Source: an uncultured Victivallales bacterium (GTDB taxonomy: Bacteria; Verrucomicrobiota; Lentisphaeria; Oligosphaerales; JAFGRS01). Taken from it: a DNA stretch of 10,064 nt. The stretch covers positions 1 to 10,064 of the forward strand of contig CAILKC010000191.1 of the NCBI GenBank assembly GCA_903834675.1, read 5' to 3'. The translations under genes were made by a program, and so were the position numbers. Each line of letters opens with the position of its first letter. Within the stretch, counting starts at the first letter, position 1. The notes under the pieces are model-generated. The model searched no databases. It was given only the letters and a program-made list of their open reading frames with translations, and was not told where the DNA came from. This document shows, one piece after another, positions 1-7,800 of the stretch.

Positions 1-16
1 ACTCATCTTCGTGCAT
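1..16 (-). CDS. Possible start of a gene running off the left edge
   Basis: On the minus strand an ATG at 16-14 is preceded by AAGGA (29-25) at a spacing of eight bases and opens a frame reading M-H-E-D-E before the window ends. The support is only the Shine-Dalgarno plus start arrangement, which matches the style of the other genes here. It would lie downstream of, and codirectional with, the minus-strand genes at 732-1385 and 163-627. Five codons cannot show a function, and chance is a real alternative. Confidence 0.3.
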
Positions 17-162
17 GGGTATGGTCCTTATTATCTACCGACAGTGTAATTCACACACACAACCAGAAACGCACATCGCATCGCGCAGACGCAATCACCA
101 GGCAACCATGGGAACGCCAGACTCCAGCGGAAGTGGGGCCAGCCAAGACAGATGAACTGCTG
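17..162. other. Intergenic spacer at left edge
   Basis: I see no gene here. It holds a short CA/GT-rich tract (about 51-62) and an imperfect dyad, GTGT-aattc-ACAC (46-58), upstream of the possible edge gene. No convincing terminator follows the gene that ends at 163. Confidence 0.4.
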
Positions 163-627
163 CTACTCCCGATTCGAGCGTAACTTCTCCGTTGTCCAGT
201 GCTCATCCAGTATGCCCTGAAGTCGGCCAATGGCTCGCGCTAACCGAGGGCATCGATCATTGTTATTAGCCTCATCGTAGACACCTTCATCCGAATGCTC
301 AGCGTAGGCAATAGCGTAGGCAAGATCCTCTAAGCGCGACACGCTGTTCGGCGTCACCTCGAACACGACGTCCACTACCTTGCCTGCCGTCATCTCAGCA
401 CCAGCCATGCGAAGCCACGACCTTACCTCGGAACTTAGAGGAATGTCTCCACGTAGACATATAGCCACCAGTCCATCACGCCGTACAGTGGCAAATATCC
501 TGCACGCGGATGAATGGCTCCGGCCATGACTCTCAACCATATAGGTATCATCACCATGCGGGTCATTGACCGCCTTACCTAAAGGAGAACCGTAAACTCT
601 GGCTAGACAATCCTTCAGCTTCTGCAT
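163..627 (-). CDS. Hypothetical protein, 154 aa, downstream of the Gp2-like relative
   Basis: The function is not recognised. I chose the ATG at 627 because GGAG lies nine bases upstream. An upstream GTG (693) and an ATG (642) are in frame but lack as good a ribosome binding site. The protein begins MQKLKDCLARVYGS. It has a central segment of alternating hydrophobic residues (ACRIFATVRRDGLVAI) that looks like beta strands, a later VVDVVFEV strand, and a C-terminal helical part rich in Ala, Arg and Asp/Glu. There is no signal peptide, membrane segment or zinc motif. It lies 104 bases downstream of the Gp2-like gene on the same strand, so co-transcription is plausible. An accessory or regulatory protein of the element is a guess from position only. 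Confidence 0.6.
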   Translation of the reverse strand: MQKLKDCLARVYGSPLGKAVNDPHGDDTYMVESHGRSHSSACRIFATVRRDGLVAICLRGDIPLSSEVRSWLRMAGAEMTAGKVVDVVFEVTPNSVSRLEDLAYAIAYAEHSDEGVYDEANNNDRCPRLARAIGRLQGILDEHWTTEKLRSNRE

Positions 628-731
628 ACTTTCTTTCTCCATTCTTTCCAACCAACTGTTTAGCGGGCTTCGTACCTTGACGCCTCCAAGCACCCGGGGG
701 CTTGGCCTGCGAACCCATCATCCCAGCCGTG

Positions 732-1385
732 CTATCGGGCACACGGTCCCAGCGATGCATCATGCCTGCACAGTGGCGAACACCCGAAGTCAACTAGGCG
801 AGTGGACACACTGTCCGTCACAGCAGTGCGAGCCATGCAGGAAAGCGCTTTGAGGACCGACGTGTAACTGCGGGAGCTTCTCAGGCTGCAGTTGCCGGTA
901 ATGTCACCAGTAGCGCTCTGGCAGTGTTGGTCATCATCATCATCGCAGTAACCGCTGACCGAATCCACCCAGACCTCTCCATCGCCCTGACCCAGAAGTT
1001 CCTCTGCCATGGCGTAGTACAGGTCGAGGTATGGGTCGCAGTCCGTGTCGACAAGCATCATGGCAAAGGCGTAACAGCCGCCGAAAGCACACTCTCCGCC
1101 CTTCTTGACCCAGACGTAGTGTGACTCAACGCCCTTCTGCTTCATGTAGTCAGAGAGTTGGGTGCTGAACGCAGTAATGGGACAGTCTTCATGGCTGCCA
1201 GAGTCGAATGCAGTCGGCTCGAACCTAATGTCCCACTCCACGACGCGGAACATGCCATAGCGGTCCATCATACAGCGCATTCGCCGGCGCAAGCTATCCA
1301 GGATCTCAGAACGGGAGCAGTGACCAGGCTTCTTTCTGATGGGCAATCCTTTGTGGTCTTGCTCGTAAGTGGTTTCAACAATCAT
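732..1385 (-). CDS. Degenerate Gp2 / YagK-YfjJ-like protein lacking the HUH and Tyr motifs
   Basis: This 217-aa protein aligns by eye with the Gp2-family protein at 2702-3298. Shared landmarks in order are S-E-I-L-D-S-L (about 26-32) against T-D-I-L-D-R-L, the strand VVEWDIRFEP (48-57) against VIRLDLRYP, and HYVW (89-92) against HYVW (88-91). The HxH of the relative (His103, His105) aligns with Tyr105 and Phe107. The Tyr of SYLAK (Tyr177) aligns with Cys183 in S-C-M-A-R. The protein is Cys-rich and carries a run of five Asp (about 148-152). The start at 1385 has AAGGAG six bases upstream; an in-frame ATG further up does not. If the alignment is right, it keeps the fold but cannot nick DNA by HUH chemistry. 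It may be a DNA-binding competitor or regulator of the active initiator. Decay after duplication is the alternative. Confidence 0.7.
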   Translation of the reverse strand: MIVETTYEQDHKGLPIRKKPGHCSRSEILDSLRRRMRCMMDRYGMFRVVEWDIRFEPTAFDSGSHEDCPITAFSTQLSDYMKQKGVESHYVWVKKGGECAFGGCYAFAMMLVDTDCDPYLDLYYAMAEELLGQGDGEVWVDSVSGYCDDDDDQHCQSATGDITGNCSLRSSRSYTSVLKALSCMARTAVTDSVSTRLVDFGCSPLCRHDASLGPCAR

Positions 1386-1561
1386 GCAGTTCTCCTTGAC
1401 GTAACGTTGCTGTGCGATCGGCGACTCGATACACACTATGTGACGAGTATTTGAAAAATAACTTTATGCGTAACAGGAGAGGGCAGATCATCACGGACTT
1501 TGAGGGATGACGGCAACGACCGTGTATCGGGGCGTGACCAGTCTTGATTCGGTCGGCAGCG

Positions 1562-1590
1562 TTGCGGTCATATAGAGTCACCCGTATATT
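1562..1590 (+). promoter_or_regulatory. Candidate sigma-70-type promoter of the ParB-like gene
   Basis: TTGCGG (-35, three of six consensus bases) and TATATT (-10, five of six) are spaced 17 bases apart. The predicted start near 1597 gives a leader of about 55 bases containing a dyad and the GAGGA ribosome binding site. The -35 is weak, so an activator may be needed. Confidence 0.45.
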
Positions 1591-1625
1591 CGTGCCATGT
1601 GTCCTGTATGCCCTGCCAATACTAC

Positions 1626-1639
1626 CTGCCAACTGGCAG
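1626..1639 (+). promoter_or_regulatory. 14-bp dyad in the parB leader, possible operator
   Basis: CTGCCA-AC-TGGCAG is a perfect inverted repeat with 6-bp arms and a 2-base centre. It ends two bases before the Shine-Dalgarno GAGGA (1641-1645). A two-base loop is poor for an RNA hairpin, so a DNA operator, possibly for ParB itself, is more likely. Confidence 0.4.
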
Positions 1640-1652
1640 CGAGGACTCCAGC

Positions 1653-2483
1653 ATGACCACTCCGAAGAAGCCCAAGGCCCCAAAGGCTACGCCCGCCACT
1701 CAGGCGACGCCCCCAACGTATGAGTTCCACCCCTATGCTGACCTCCTGCCCAAGATGTCGAAGCACGAGTTCCAGGACCTGAAGAAGGGCATACAGGCGA
1801 GTGGCCAGCAGGAGCCCATCACGCTGTACCAAGGCAAGGTCCTCGATGGTCGGCACCGGCTCAGAGCGTGTCAGGAACTGGGGATCGAGCCGAAGTTTAA
1901 GGTGGCTGAACTCGCTGACGACCAAGCCGCACTGGACTTCGTGATCGCACGCAACCTCCAACGCCGGAACCTGACTGCCTCACAGAAGGCGGTCGTGGCA
2001 CTGAGGGCGTTGCCTCTCATCAGGAAGGAAGTGCAGGACGCGCGCGTCCAGAAGATCCGAGACGCTATTGCTGCGAAGACGTTGGATGGAGAGGGAGCAA
2101 ATTTGCCCTCATCTGAGGACACAGGGGTGCGTCGGGGACGGAAGAAGACGGTTAAGACCACCTCGATCGTCGGTGACCTGTTCGGGGTGTCTGCTACCTA
2201 TGTTCGCTACGCCGAAGCCCTGGAGAAGAAGGATAGGAAGCTGCTGGATCAGGTGATCAATGACGGCAGGCGTCTCTATGACCTGTACAAGGAAGAGTGT
2301 CCTGACCTGGCGAAAGGCAAGCCAAAGCGTGGACCGAAGGCCAACCCGATCCGCACAGGGCTGAAGCACCTGATCCGCCTGGTAGAGAAGAGCCATGACC
2401 TGCCCGCCGTGCGGAAGAAGCTCCAAGAGACCCTGACGGACTTGGATCAAGCACAGAAGAGCATAGGGGCCGCGAAGGGATAG
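1653..2483 (+). CDS. ParB/Spo0J-type nuclease-fold DNA-binding protein
   Basis: This 276-aa protein of the ParB N-domain superfamily would bind DNA, and possibly CTP, in plasmid partition or gene regulation. A Lys/Pro/Thr-rich leader (1-22) precedes the ParB N-domain (about 24-110). That domain contains D-G-R-H-R-L-R-A (65-72), matching the GERRxxA phosphate-binding box with His in place of Arg, and N-L-Q-R-R-N-L-T (101-108), matching the ENxQR box. A basic linker (about 155-170) follows, then a helix-turn-helix (about 168-190, S-I-V-G-D-L-F-G-V-S) and a charged, partly coiled C-terminus. The start at 1653 was chosen for GAGGA seven bases upstream; a GTG 54 bases earlier has none. No ParA is visible. 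The protein may act alone as a regulator, or its ParA may lie outside the window. Confidence 0.85.
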   Translation: MTTPKKPKAPKATPATQATPPTYEFHPYADLLPKMSKHEFQDLKKGIQASGQQEPITLYQGKVLDGRHRLRACQELGIEPKFKVAELADDQAALDFVIARNLQRRNLTASQKAVVALRALPLIRKEVQDARVQKIRDAIAAKTLDGEGANLPSSEDTGVRRGRKKTVKTTSIVGDLFGVSATYVRYAEALEKKDRKLLDQVINDGRRLYDLYKEECPDLAKGKPKRGPKANPIRTGLKHLIRLVEKSHDLPAVRKKLQETLTDLDQAQKSIGAAKG

Positions 2484-2701
2484 CCGGATGTCAGCGCGGT
2501 AGTTGCAGTGCCGCACTGGATTGGGCACTGGGCATAGGGGAGCGTGCTGTGAGAGGGGTTCAGCGCCCTCTCGTTTGCCAGTCGTGGCTGGACCTGGTGG
2601 GATGCGTGGGGCCAGGTTGCACGTCTTGCCCGGGGTGGCGACATCTGCCAGGTTCCCGGTGGTACAACCCTGCCCAGATCCTACGCGCTTGATGCGCTCC
2701 G
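2484..2701. other. Convergent intergenic region with terminator-like hairpin and short repeats
   Basis: This spacer lies between two convergent genes. It holds the hairpin at 2551-2572, an inverted repeat ACCTGG (2592-2597) / CCAGGT (2612-2617), and a direct repeat GCCAGGTT (2611-2618 and 2647-2654). No gene is supported here. Confidence 0.5.
2551..2572. terminator. Hairpin between convergent genes, possible bidirectional terminator
   Basis: GAGAGGG (2551-2557) and CCCTCTC (2566-2572) form a perfect 7-bp stem with an 8-base loop between the stops of the ParB-like gene (2483) and the Gp2-family gene (2702). It is followed by only a short GTTT, so an intrinsic terminator is plausible but not textbook. 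Confidence 0.45.
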
Positions 2702-3298
2702 TCACAGTTGCGAGCAGCCGTAGTTTTTCACGTGGAGCGGAGGGTGCTTGCTCGATGTCTTGGCGAGGTAGCTGGTCCAGTAGAAACACTGGCGAACTGC
2801 CTCAGTGTCATTCCGGTGGAGCATCGTCCCACCGTAGAGCAGAGATGCTCGGTGGTTCTCCCGGCAGTCGTAGACCAACCCCTGCCTACCGGGAACCCCC
2901 AACGCGAGTGCCCAGAGCCTTTCCGCATCGCCCAGGTGACCCTCGATGCACCGAGTCTTCCGCCCGTCCAAGAGGAGAAGGACGTGGCCGTGGGGGTTAG
3001 GTGCATTATCTGATCTTTCCCGCGCCCACACGTAGTGAAAGTCAATGCCGTCCCGCCTGAGGTGGGCTGTGAAGCTGTTCATGAACCTCTGCATGCACTG
3101 GTTATCGTTGGGATACTGCCTGTCTGGGGGATACCTCAGATCTAAACGGATCACGAGTACCCGACTATGGTTTTCGACCATGTTGAATAATCGCTCATAC
3201 AGCCTGTCGAGTATATCAGTGCGGAGAGCAAGTCCGGGGCCAGCTTGAACACGTAGGCCTTCGTAGATGGGTTCCTCGATGGTGCCGTAGGTTGCCAT
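2702..3298 (-). CDS. Inovirus Gp2 / YagK-YfjJ family replication-initiator-like protein
   Basis: This 198-aa protein matches the family named Inovirus Gp2 or YagK/YfjJ C-terminal domain, found in filamentous-phage-like and satellite elements and thought to act in replication. Visible landmarks are the strand VIRLDLRYP (49-57, motif 1), HYVW (88-91), N-P-H-G-H-V-L-L-L-L-D-G (101-112) with His103 and His105 as an HxH metal site, and Y-W-T-S-Y-L-A-K-T (173-181), whose Tyr177 is a candidate nucleophile. These resemble HUH endonuclease motifs in order. The length is typical for the core domain. The start at 3298 has AAGGAG seven bases upstream. Its relative at 732-1385 lacks the catalytic residues. 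TATACG (3348-3343) is a possible -10, but no matching -35 is clear. Nicking activity is inferred from the motifs. Confidence 0.85.
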   Translation of the reverse strand: MATYGTIEEPIYEGLRVQAGPGLALRTDILDRLYERLFNMVENHSRVLVIRLDLRYPPDRQYPNDNQCMQRFMNSFTAHLRRDGIDFHYVWARERSDNAPNPHGHVLLLLDGRKTRCIEGHLGDAERLWALALGVPGRQGLVYDCRENHRASLLYGGTMLHRNDTEAVRQCFYWTSYLAKTSSKHPPLHVKNYGCSQL

Positions 3299-3617
3299 GG
3301 CGAGACTCCTTGCGATTAGGGGTGGTGGCCAAATGCAGGGGACGTATACAATTGCGATGCGAAGTGAAAGATAACTCGTCTGTTGGTGCCATGACTGCCG
3401 TTGCCTCTCGGACAGTTCGTGGCTGGTCGATAGGGGGGATGTCAGGCCAGGTGAAGGTCAGGAGCGGGGTGGCGGGGTGCTATATGTCCAGCCCGTCGAT
3501 CTCGGGGACCATCGGTGTCATGCGTCTGACCAGGTCCGCATCTCAGCACGTGGGCAACCAGGTGTGGGCATGTCAGCCTGTGGTCTTGCGAGAACGTATG
3601 GCGTACGTGGATCTTGG

Positions 3618-3640
3618 CTGGGCTTTGGGAAGTAGCCCAG
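3618..3640. repeat. 7-bp stem hairpin in the non-coding region
   Basis: CTGGGCT (3618-3624) and AGCCCAG (3634-3640) are perfect inverted repeats around a 9-base loop. The stem can be extended by one G-T and one G-C pair outward. No gene ends nearby, so it is more likely an origin-like or regulatory structure than a terminator. Confidence 0.45.
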
Positions 3641-4078
3641 TCTTGTGCCGGTCAGGTTCACGGGTTCCGCGGAGCCCAAACGCACCGGTCGTCTTGGTGG
3701 TTCTGGCCGCATCGGTACGCTGCTACTGTCACGCGCTTGTCTGAGAGTGTCATGGGCGTTTGCCGTCTCTCCAGGTGGTGTGACTATGCTATGGCGGTGT
3801 CTATGGGGTTCTCGTTGGTTGCCAAAGGGATATGGCATAGGGGAGATGGGGTAATAGGCTACTATAAAGATATGCACCGGTACAGGAGCGGGGAATGCCA
3901 CAGGGATGCAAGCAGTTCTGCAGGCACCTCGTGTGTAGCAGGGGTGTCTTGTCCGTCAGACATCTTCCAGCGAAGACGTTAGCTATTGTCCACGCCCGGG
4001 AAGGGACGAGGAAGGCAGTTGGGGGATAGTCGATATTTCGTAGCACATAGTATGGTGAGGTTTGAAGCGCCTTCAGGA

Positions 4079-4095
4079 ACCTGCCTTTTGCAGGT
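4079..4095. repeat. Short hairpin ACCTGC / GCAGGT
   Basis: Two 6-base arms (4079-4084 and 4090-4095) flank the 5-base loop CTTTT, just upstream of the AT-rich patch before the HTH gene. It may be a weak hairpin or protein-binding dyad. No direct sign of function is visible. Confidence 0.35.
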
Positions 4096-4106
4096 ATGTA
4101 GAAGTC

Positions 4107-4132
4107 TGTAATTATATATGTAAAATATTACA
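4107..4132 (+). promoter_or_regulatory. AT-rich promoter/operator region of the HTH gene
   Basis: This is the most AT-rich stretch near the gene. It contains TATATA (4113-4118) as a possible -10, TGTAA at 4107-4111 and 4119-4123 (12 bases apart), and TTACA (4128-4132) forming TGTAA-N4-TTACA. A -35 is unclear; TTGCAG at 4088-4093 is the best candidate, but at a 19-base spacing. Confidence 0.4.
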
Positions 4133-4144
4133 TAGCAATGACAT

Positions 4145-4171
4145 CCTGTGCGTCCAGTACAAGCGCACAGG
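4145..4171 (+). promoter_or_regulatory. 8-bp dyad overlapping the HTH gene's ribosome binding site
   Basis: CCTGTGCG (4145-4152) and CGCACAGG (4164-4171) are perfect inverted repeats around an 11-base loop. The right arm contains the AGG of the Shine-Dalgarno AGGAG (4169-4173), which is followed by the ATG at 4184. In RNA the stem would bury the ribosome binding site. In DNA it could be an operator for the encoded HTH protein. Confidence 0.6.
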
Positions 4172-4183
4172 AGAACAATAGCT

Positions 4184-4564
4184 ATGCAAACATGCACCAG
4201 GCCAAAGACCGTATCGCCAAGAGTCGTATCGCTGATTTCCAAGCTGCTCAGGCCGTTGGCCGAGGAGGGCGTTCTCACACTGGACGAACTCCAGACAATA
4301 GTCGCCAACCTACGGCATTTGGCAGCCCATGGAACGATGCTTCCGGCGGTCATGCCGAAGCTTTTGACTCAAGAAGAGGCCGCGGAGATGCTGGCTATTA
4401 GTCTCAGCAATTTCAAGAAAATGGAACATGAAGGAAGGCTGATACTTAGGAGACGTATGATAGGGAGTTCAGTACGCTACCGCAACACGGATGTGATCGC
4501 CCTGATTCTGGCTCAGGACGAGACGACGGCCGAGCCGGACTTGGCTGGTGCGTCCCAGGGTTGA
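4184..4564 (+). CDS. Excisionase/AlpA-type winged helix-turn-helix protein
   Basis: This 126-aa small DNA-binding protein probably acts as a directionality factor or transcriptional switch for the element. An N-terminal helical part (about 10-58) is followed by the HTH (60-84: L-L-T-Q-E-E-A-A-E-M-L-A-I-S, then S-N-F-K-K-M-E-H-E-G) and a wing (R-L-I-L-R-R-R through S-S-V-R-Y-R, 85-100), the usual layout of HTH_17/excisionase domains. The family's minimal domain is about 60 aa, so the extra N-terminal half is added. The ATG at 4184 was chosen for AGGAG at 4169-4173; an in-frame GTG at 4148 has no such site. It is convergent with the RepA-like gene. The dyad over its ribosome binding site suggests tight expression control. 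No integrase is in the window, so regulation is likelier than excision. Confidence 0.75.
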   Translation: MQTCTRPKTVSPRVVSLISKLLRPLAEEGVLTLDELQTIVANLRHLAAHGTMLPAVMPKLLTQEEAAEMLAISLSNFKKMEHEGRLILRRRMIGSSVRYRNTDVIALILAQDETTAEPDLAGASQG

Positions 4565-4839
4565 GATGCTCTGCCGGCGATGGCTGCGTGGGGTCGGTAC
4601 AGCATCAACGCTTTCCTCCAGAAGCAGGCATGCATGCAGAGGTGCACGTGGCCCCACATCTGCAACGGAATTTGGGGACAAGACCAGGCATTACAGGCCG
4701 CATTCTCGTCGCATTCGGCGTGGTGACCAAGACTGCTGACTGCCCGAAGTGCAGCGATGCCGATCGTAGCCTGCCAACGGGAGGCGGCCACGGGGGCGTT
4801 GCAGTGTCGTCCCTGTTTGAGTTCGCGTTCGCCTGGTAT
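4565..4839. other. Convergent intergenic spacer
   Basis: These 275 bases separate the stops of the HTH gene and the RepA-like gene. They contain the perfect palindrome GCATGCATGC (4628-4637) and a distant pair GTGGGG (4588-4593) / CCCCAC (4652-4657), but no clear intrinsic terminator. No gene is supported. Confidence 0.4.
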
Positions 4840-7800
4840 TCAGCCTGGCACCGGAGGCGGAGCAGACGGAGCTGGCGGGGTGTTCCGTTTCGGTTTCCGC
4901 CTGCTCGGATCAAGCTTATTCAGCCAACGAACCACGGTTCGCCTAGAGAGGCCGGTCATCTTGATGACTTCGACGTCCGAATTGCCTTCTGCGTGCAGGC
5001 GGACGACCTTCGCCTTATCTTCGCAACGCTGCTTCGCCTTCCAATCTGCCGACTCGATCGCGTTGCACTTCGTCTGGACGCGCTCAGCGGGCACACCAAG
5101 TTTCCTCGCGATGTCGGTGACCGCCATGCCATTCCCATGCAGGCTGGCGACCTGCCTCAGCCTGATCTCTTCGGTGAGCCTCCTGATGGTCCCGGCACTG
5201 GTCTTCAGTTCGCTCGCGATGTCCTCGGGTGACTTGCCTTCCATGAATGGAGCGGCCATCTCGATCCTCTCGATCCAGGCCTTGTCGATGATGCGCCGCA
5301 CCGAGGTCGGCGACATCAGGAGATCCGCAGCGATGGCACTTGGGTGCTCGCGCGTCGCGCGTTCGATAATGCTGTCGTTCCGGGCGCGCTGGCTGGCCTT
5401 CCGGCCCTCGCGTGAAGCCTTCCAGTTAGGGTGGTCTTTCCGGCCAGGGATCCCATAGACCCATTGGACTGAAACACCCAACTCGTGCGCAACGTCCTTG
5501 GCACCCCTGTCCGATAGCATAGACAATGCCGCCTGCATAAGGGCATCCCGCTGCAGCCCCTTCCGGTAGCCCCTCTTGCGGGGCGCTTCGCCCGGGGCGG
5601 TCGCGCCGGGAGGACTCCCCCCTCCAGCCTTGTCTGGAACCAGGCCGCAGTATGGAGGACTGCTGCTGGGGCTGATCACCGCAGTGAGGATCTGCTTTGC
5701 CACACCGTAGATATCGCGGCCCTTCTCCACCTCAATCTTCATATACAGAGCGCCGTTCTCAGGCTGTACTTCCCCGTCCACGGGGTTCGCCGAGGCCGTG
5801 AGCGCACTTGCGGCAGACGGCTTGCCCGTCCGATGGCTGGCGAGACTCTCGTCGGCCTCTGCCGGCGACCAAGGCCGGAGGTGGATAACGTTGTCCACTG
5901 CGTTCGTCGTGGCGCTTGTGCCGCGCTGGTCGCCCTTCTTGTTTTCGTGATGCACCAGCAGCACGGCGCAGCCCTTGCCCTTCTCCTTGAGGCAGTCGAT
6001 CCAGACGTGGATATCCTCCCAGGCCCTGGCACTGTCATCGTGCTGCGTGAAGGCGGTCAGGTTGTCGAGTATGACCAGCGACACTCCCGTCCTCTCGACA
6101 AAGTCAAGCGTGTCCTTCTTGAAGGTGTCGATGTCTGCCTGCGACCGCTTCCTGGAGATGTAGAAGATGTTCCGCAGGCGGTCCCGCCGCAGCGTCCTGC
6201 CGTCGAACCGCATCCTGGAGACCAGCCGCATGCGATTTCGCACCGAGTCCTCGTCCATTTCTGAGTCGATGTAGAGAACCTTCAGCGGTTTCTTTGCTTT
6301 CCACCTGCCGAAAAGCGTTGCACCCTGGGCAATTGTAACGCCAACGCAGAGCGCGAACCATGTCTTGCCAACGCTCGTCCAGGCGTAGACGAGCGTCGTT
6401 GACCTCTCGTGGATGATGGGTTCCAGCAGGAACCCTCGGTCCCGACCCGCCCCCTCAGCCAGATCCTGCATCGTTCTGGGCGTGAATCCCCTGATGGGAA
6501 GCGGTGCATCGAGGCCGAGTCTACTGCGGGCATATCCGTAGAACTGTTCTGACGACATGGCAACCGGCTCTGTGGCATTCCCGTCCAGGCCGGCCTCAGT
6601 GCTGCCGATCTCAACGAATGTGAGCGTGGTTCCTCTCTGCTGGGCTAGCTCATCGTAGACAGCATACGCCGTCCGGTACGCCGGTCCTTGGTCGCACCCG
6701 CGCTGCGGCGCCAGTATGTAGAAGACGTTCCGGCCCTTCAGGCAGCTCCAGTCCATTCGGCCAACAGCCTCCATCTCGCCGTACCACGAGGCCCACACAG
6801 CGTTGCGTCCCGCGGGTGCCAGCCTATTGGCCACCGCCATCTCTGGGGTGTCAGTCAGGAAGACGGTGGCGTCCCTCTCCCGGCTGGTGAGAATCGCGCC
6901 CAGCCCGTGCAGACGGGGTTTCCAGGGCGGGAGGTTGAGGTAGTACCTACATTCGGTCGTCTCCTTGGTCCATGCCGTGATCGGCAGGATCGTCTTGTTC
7001 AGCGGATCCCGGTGGATAGTCTCCAGGCATATCCCCTTGGCGTCGTGGGCGCAATGGAACCACGCCTTGTCGTCCAGGGGGTGAGCCAGCTCACCATCCC
7101 CCAGGCGCGCCATATCCTCATACTGCCGCCATCCTCTCCTTCGGTCAAACCAGCTATGGTAGTCGAACACATCGTCCCGTATCCCGAGCCGGTGTGCAAG
7201 GAGCTCGACGGCGGTGCGTTCGCGGAGTTCCCCAGACAGCAGGCAGAAGAGGTGAACTAGTCGCACTCCGATAGGGCTGGCGTCAACAACCGTGACGATC
7301 TTGGTCATGCGGTCAGCCAGCCTCGTCCTACACGCCGCGATGCATTTCGGCATCATACCCATCTTCTGCTGGAATCCATCCTCCAGCAGGTACAGAAACT
7401 CGGCCAATGCCACACCCTGCACGCCCAGAGCGCCGTCCACCTCACGCAGAGGGTAGTCAAGATTCTCTCTGTGAACGATCCGGCTCGAGTTTCTTGCGCC
7501 CTCGGTCTCCCCGGCAATACCCCCGAGCAGCGCGTCGCGGGTCGGGGTCCTGCCCAGCACGACATCGACCTTGGTAGAGAAGTTATCAGTAGCGAAGTGG
7601 CGCAGGTTGCAGGGGCCCCCATCAATGGTCTCACCAGGCCTGGGGCAGTCGTGCCACCGTTGCTTGTCGGCGCATGCAAGTCTGCTGGGCAGTCTGACGT
7701 TACACCTACACACTCCATCGGTGGCCGTGAGTCTCCCCTGCCACGGATCGAGAACACCCGCCGCCAGCCGCGCGAGCAGGGCCATCTCGACCTTACTACG

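Larger units (their letters stand above)
1386..1652. promoter_or_regulatory. Divergent promoter region between the Gp2-like gene and parB
   Basis: These 267 bases separate the minus-strand gene at 1385 from the plus-strand gene at 1653 and must carry both promoters. For parB, TTGCGG (1562-1567) and TATATT (1585-1590) are 17 bases apart. A run of A/T (about 1450-1465) lies upstream of the minus-strand gene, but I cannot assign clear hexamers there. No coding sequence is supported inside. Confidence 0.5.
3299..4183. other. Long non-coding region, candidate origin or control region
   Basis: About 885 bases lie between divergent genes. Open frames exist on both strands but are rich in Trp, Cys, Arg, Pro and Met, have no ribosome binding sites and resemble no family I know. 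The region contains small inverted repeats (3594-3608, 3618-3640, 4079-4095), a palindromic TCCGCGGA inside GGG...CCC near 3664-3680, and a strongly AT-rich patch (4105-4140). Its position next to a HUH-like initiator gene makes an origin a reasonable guess. Confidence 0.45.

Noticed and set aside
924..1454. Plus-strand open frames opposite the degenerate Gp2-like gene
   Set aside because: They are antisense to a gene with a strong ribosome binding site and an alignable relative.
2109..2789. Minus-strand 226-codon open frame opposite the ParB-like gene
   Set aside because: It is antisense to a clear ParB domain and to the intergenic spacer, with no ribosome binding site or recognisable motif.
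3664..3680. GGTTC-like stretch and GC palindrome suggesting a tRNA T-arm
   Set aside because: No matching acceptor, D or anticodon arms could be found around it.
3292..3982. Several open frames on both strands in the non-coding region
   Set aside because: They mutually overlap, lack ribosome binding sites, are rich in Trp/Cys/Met/Arg or Pro, and show no recognisable domain.
4561..5232. Plus-strand 223-codon open frame opposite the end of the RepA-like gene
   Set aside because: It is the mirror of the HTH array codons; the minus-strand reading has motifs and this one does not.
6688..7260. Plus-strand 190-codon open frame
   Set aside because: It lies fully antisense to the RepA-like gene and has no family features.
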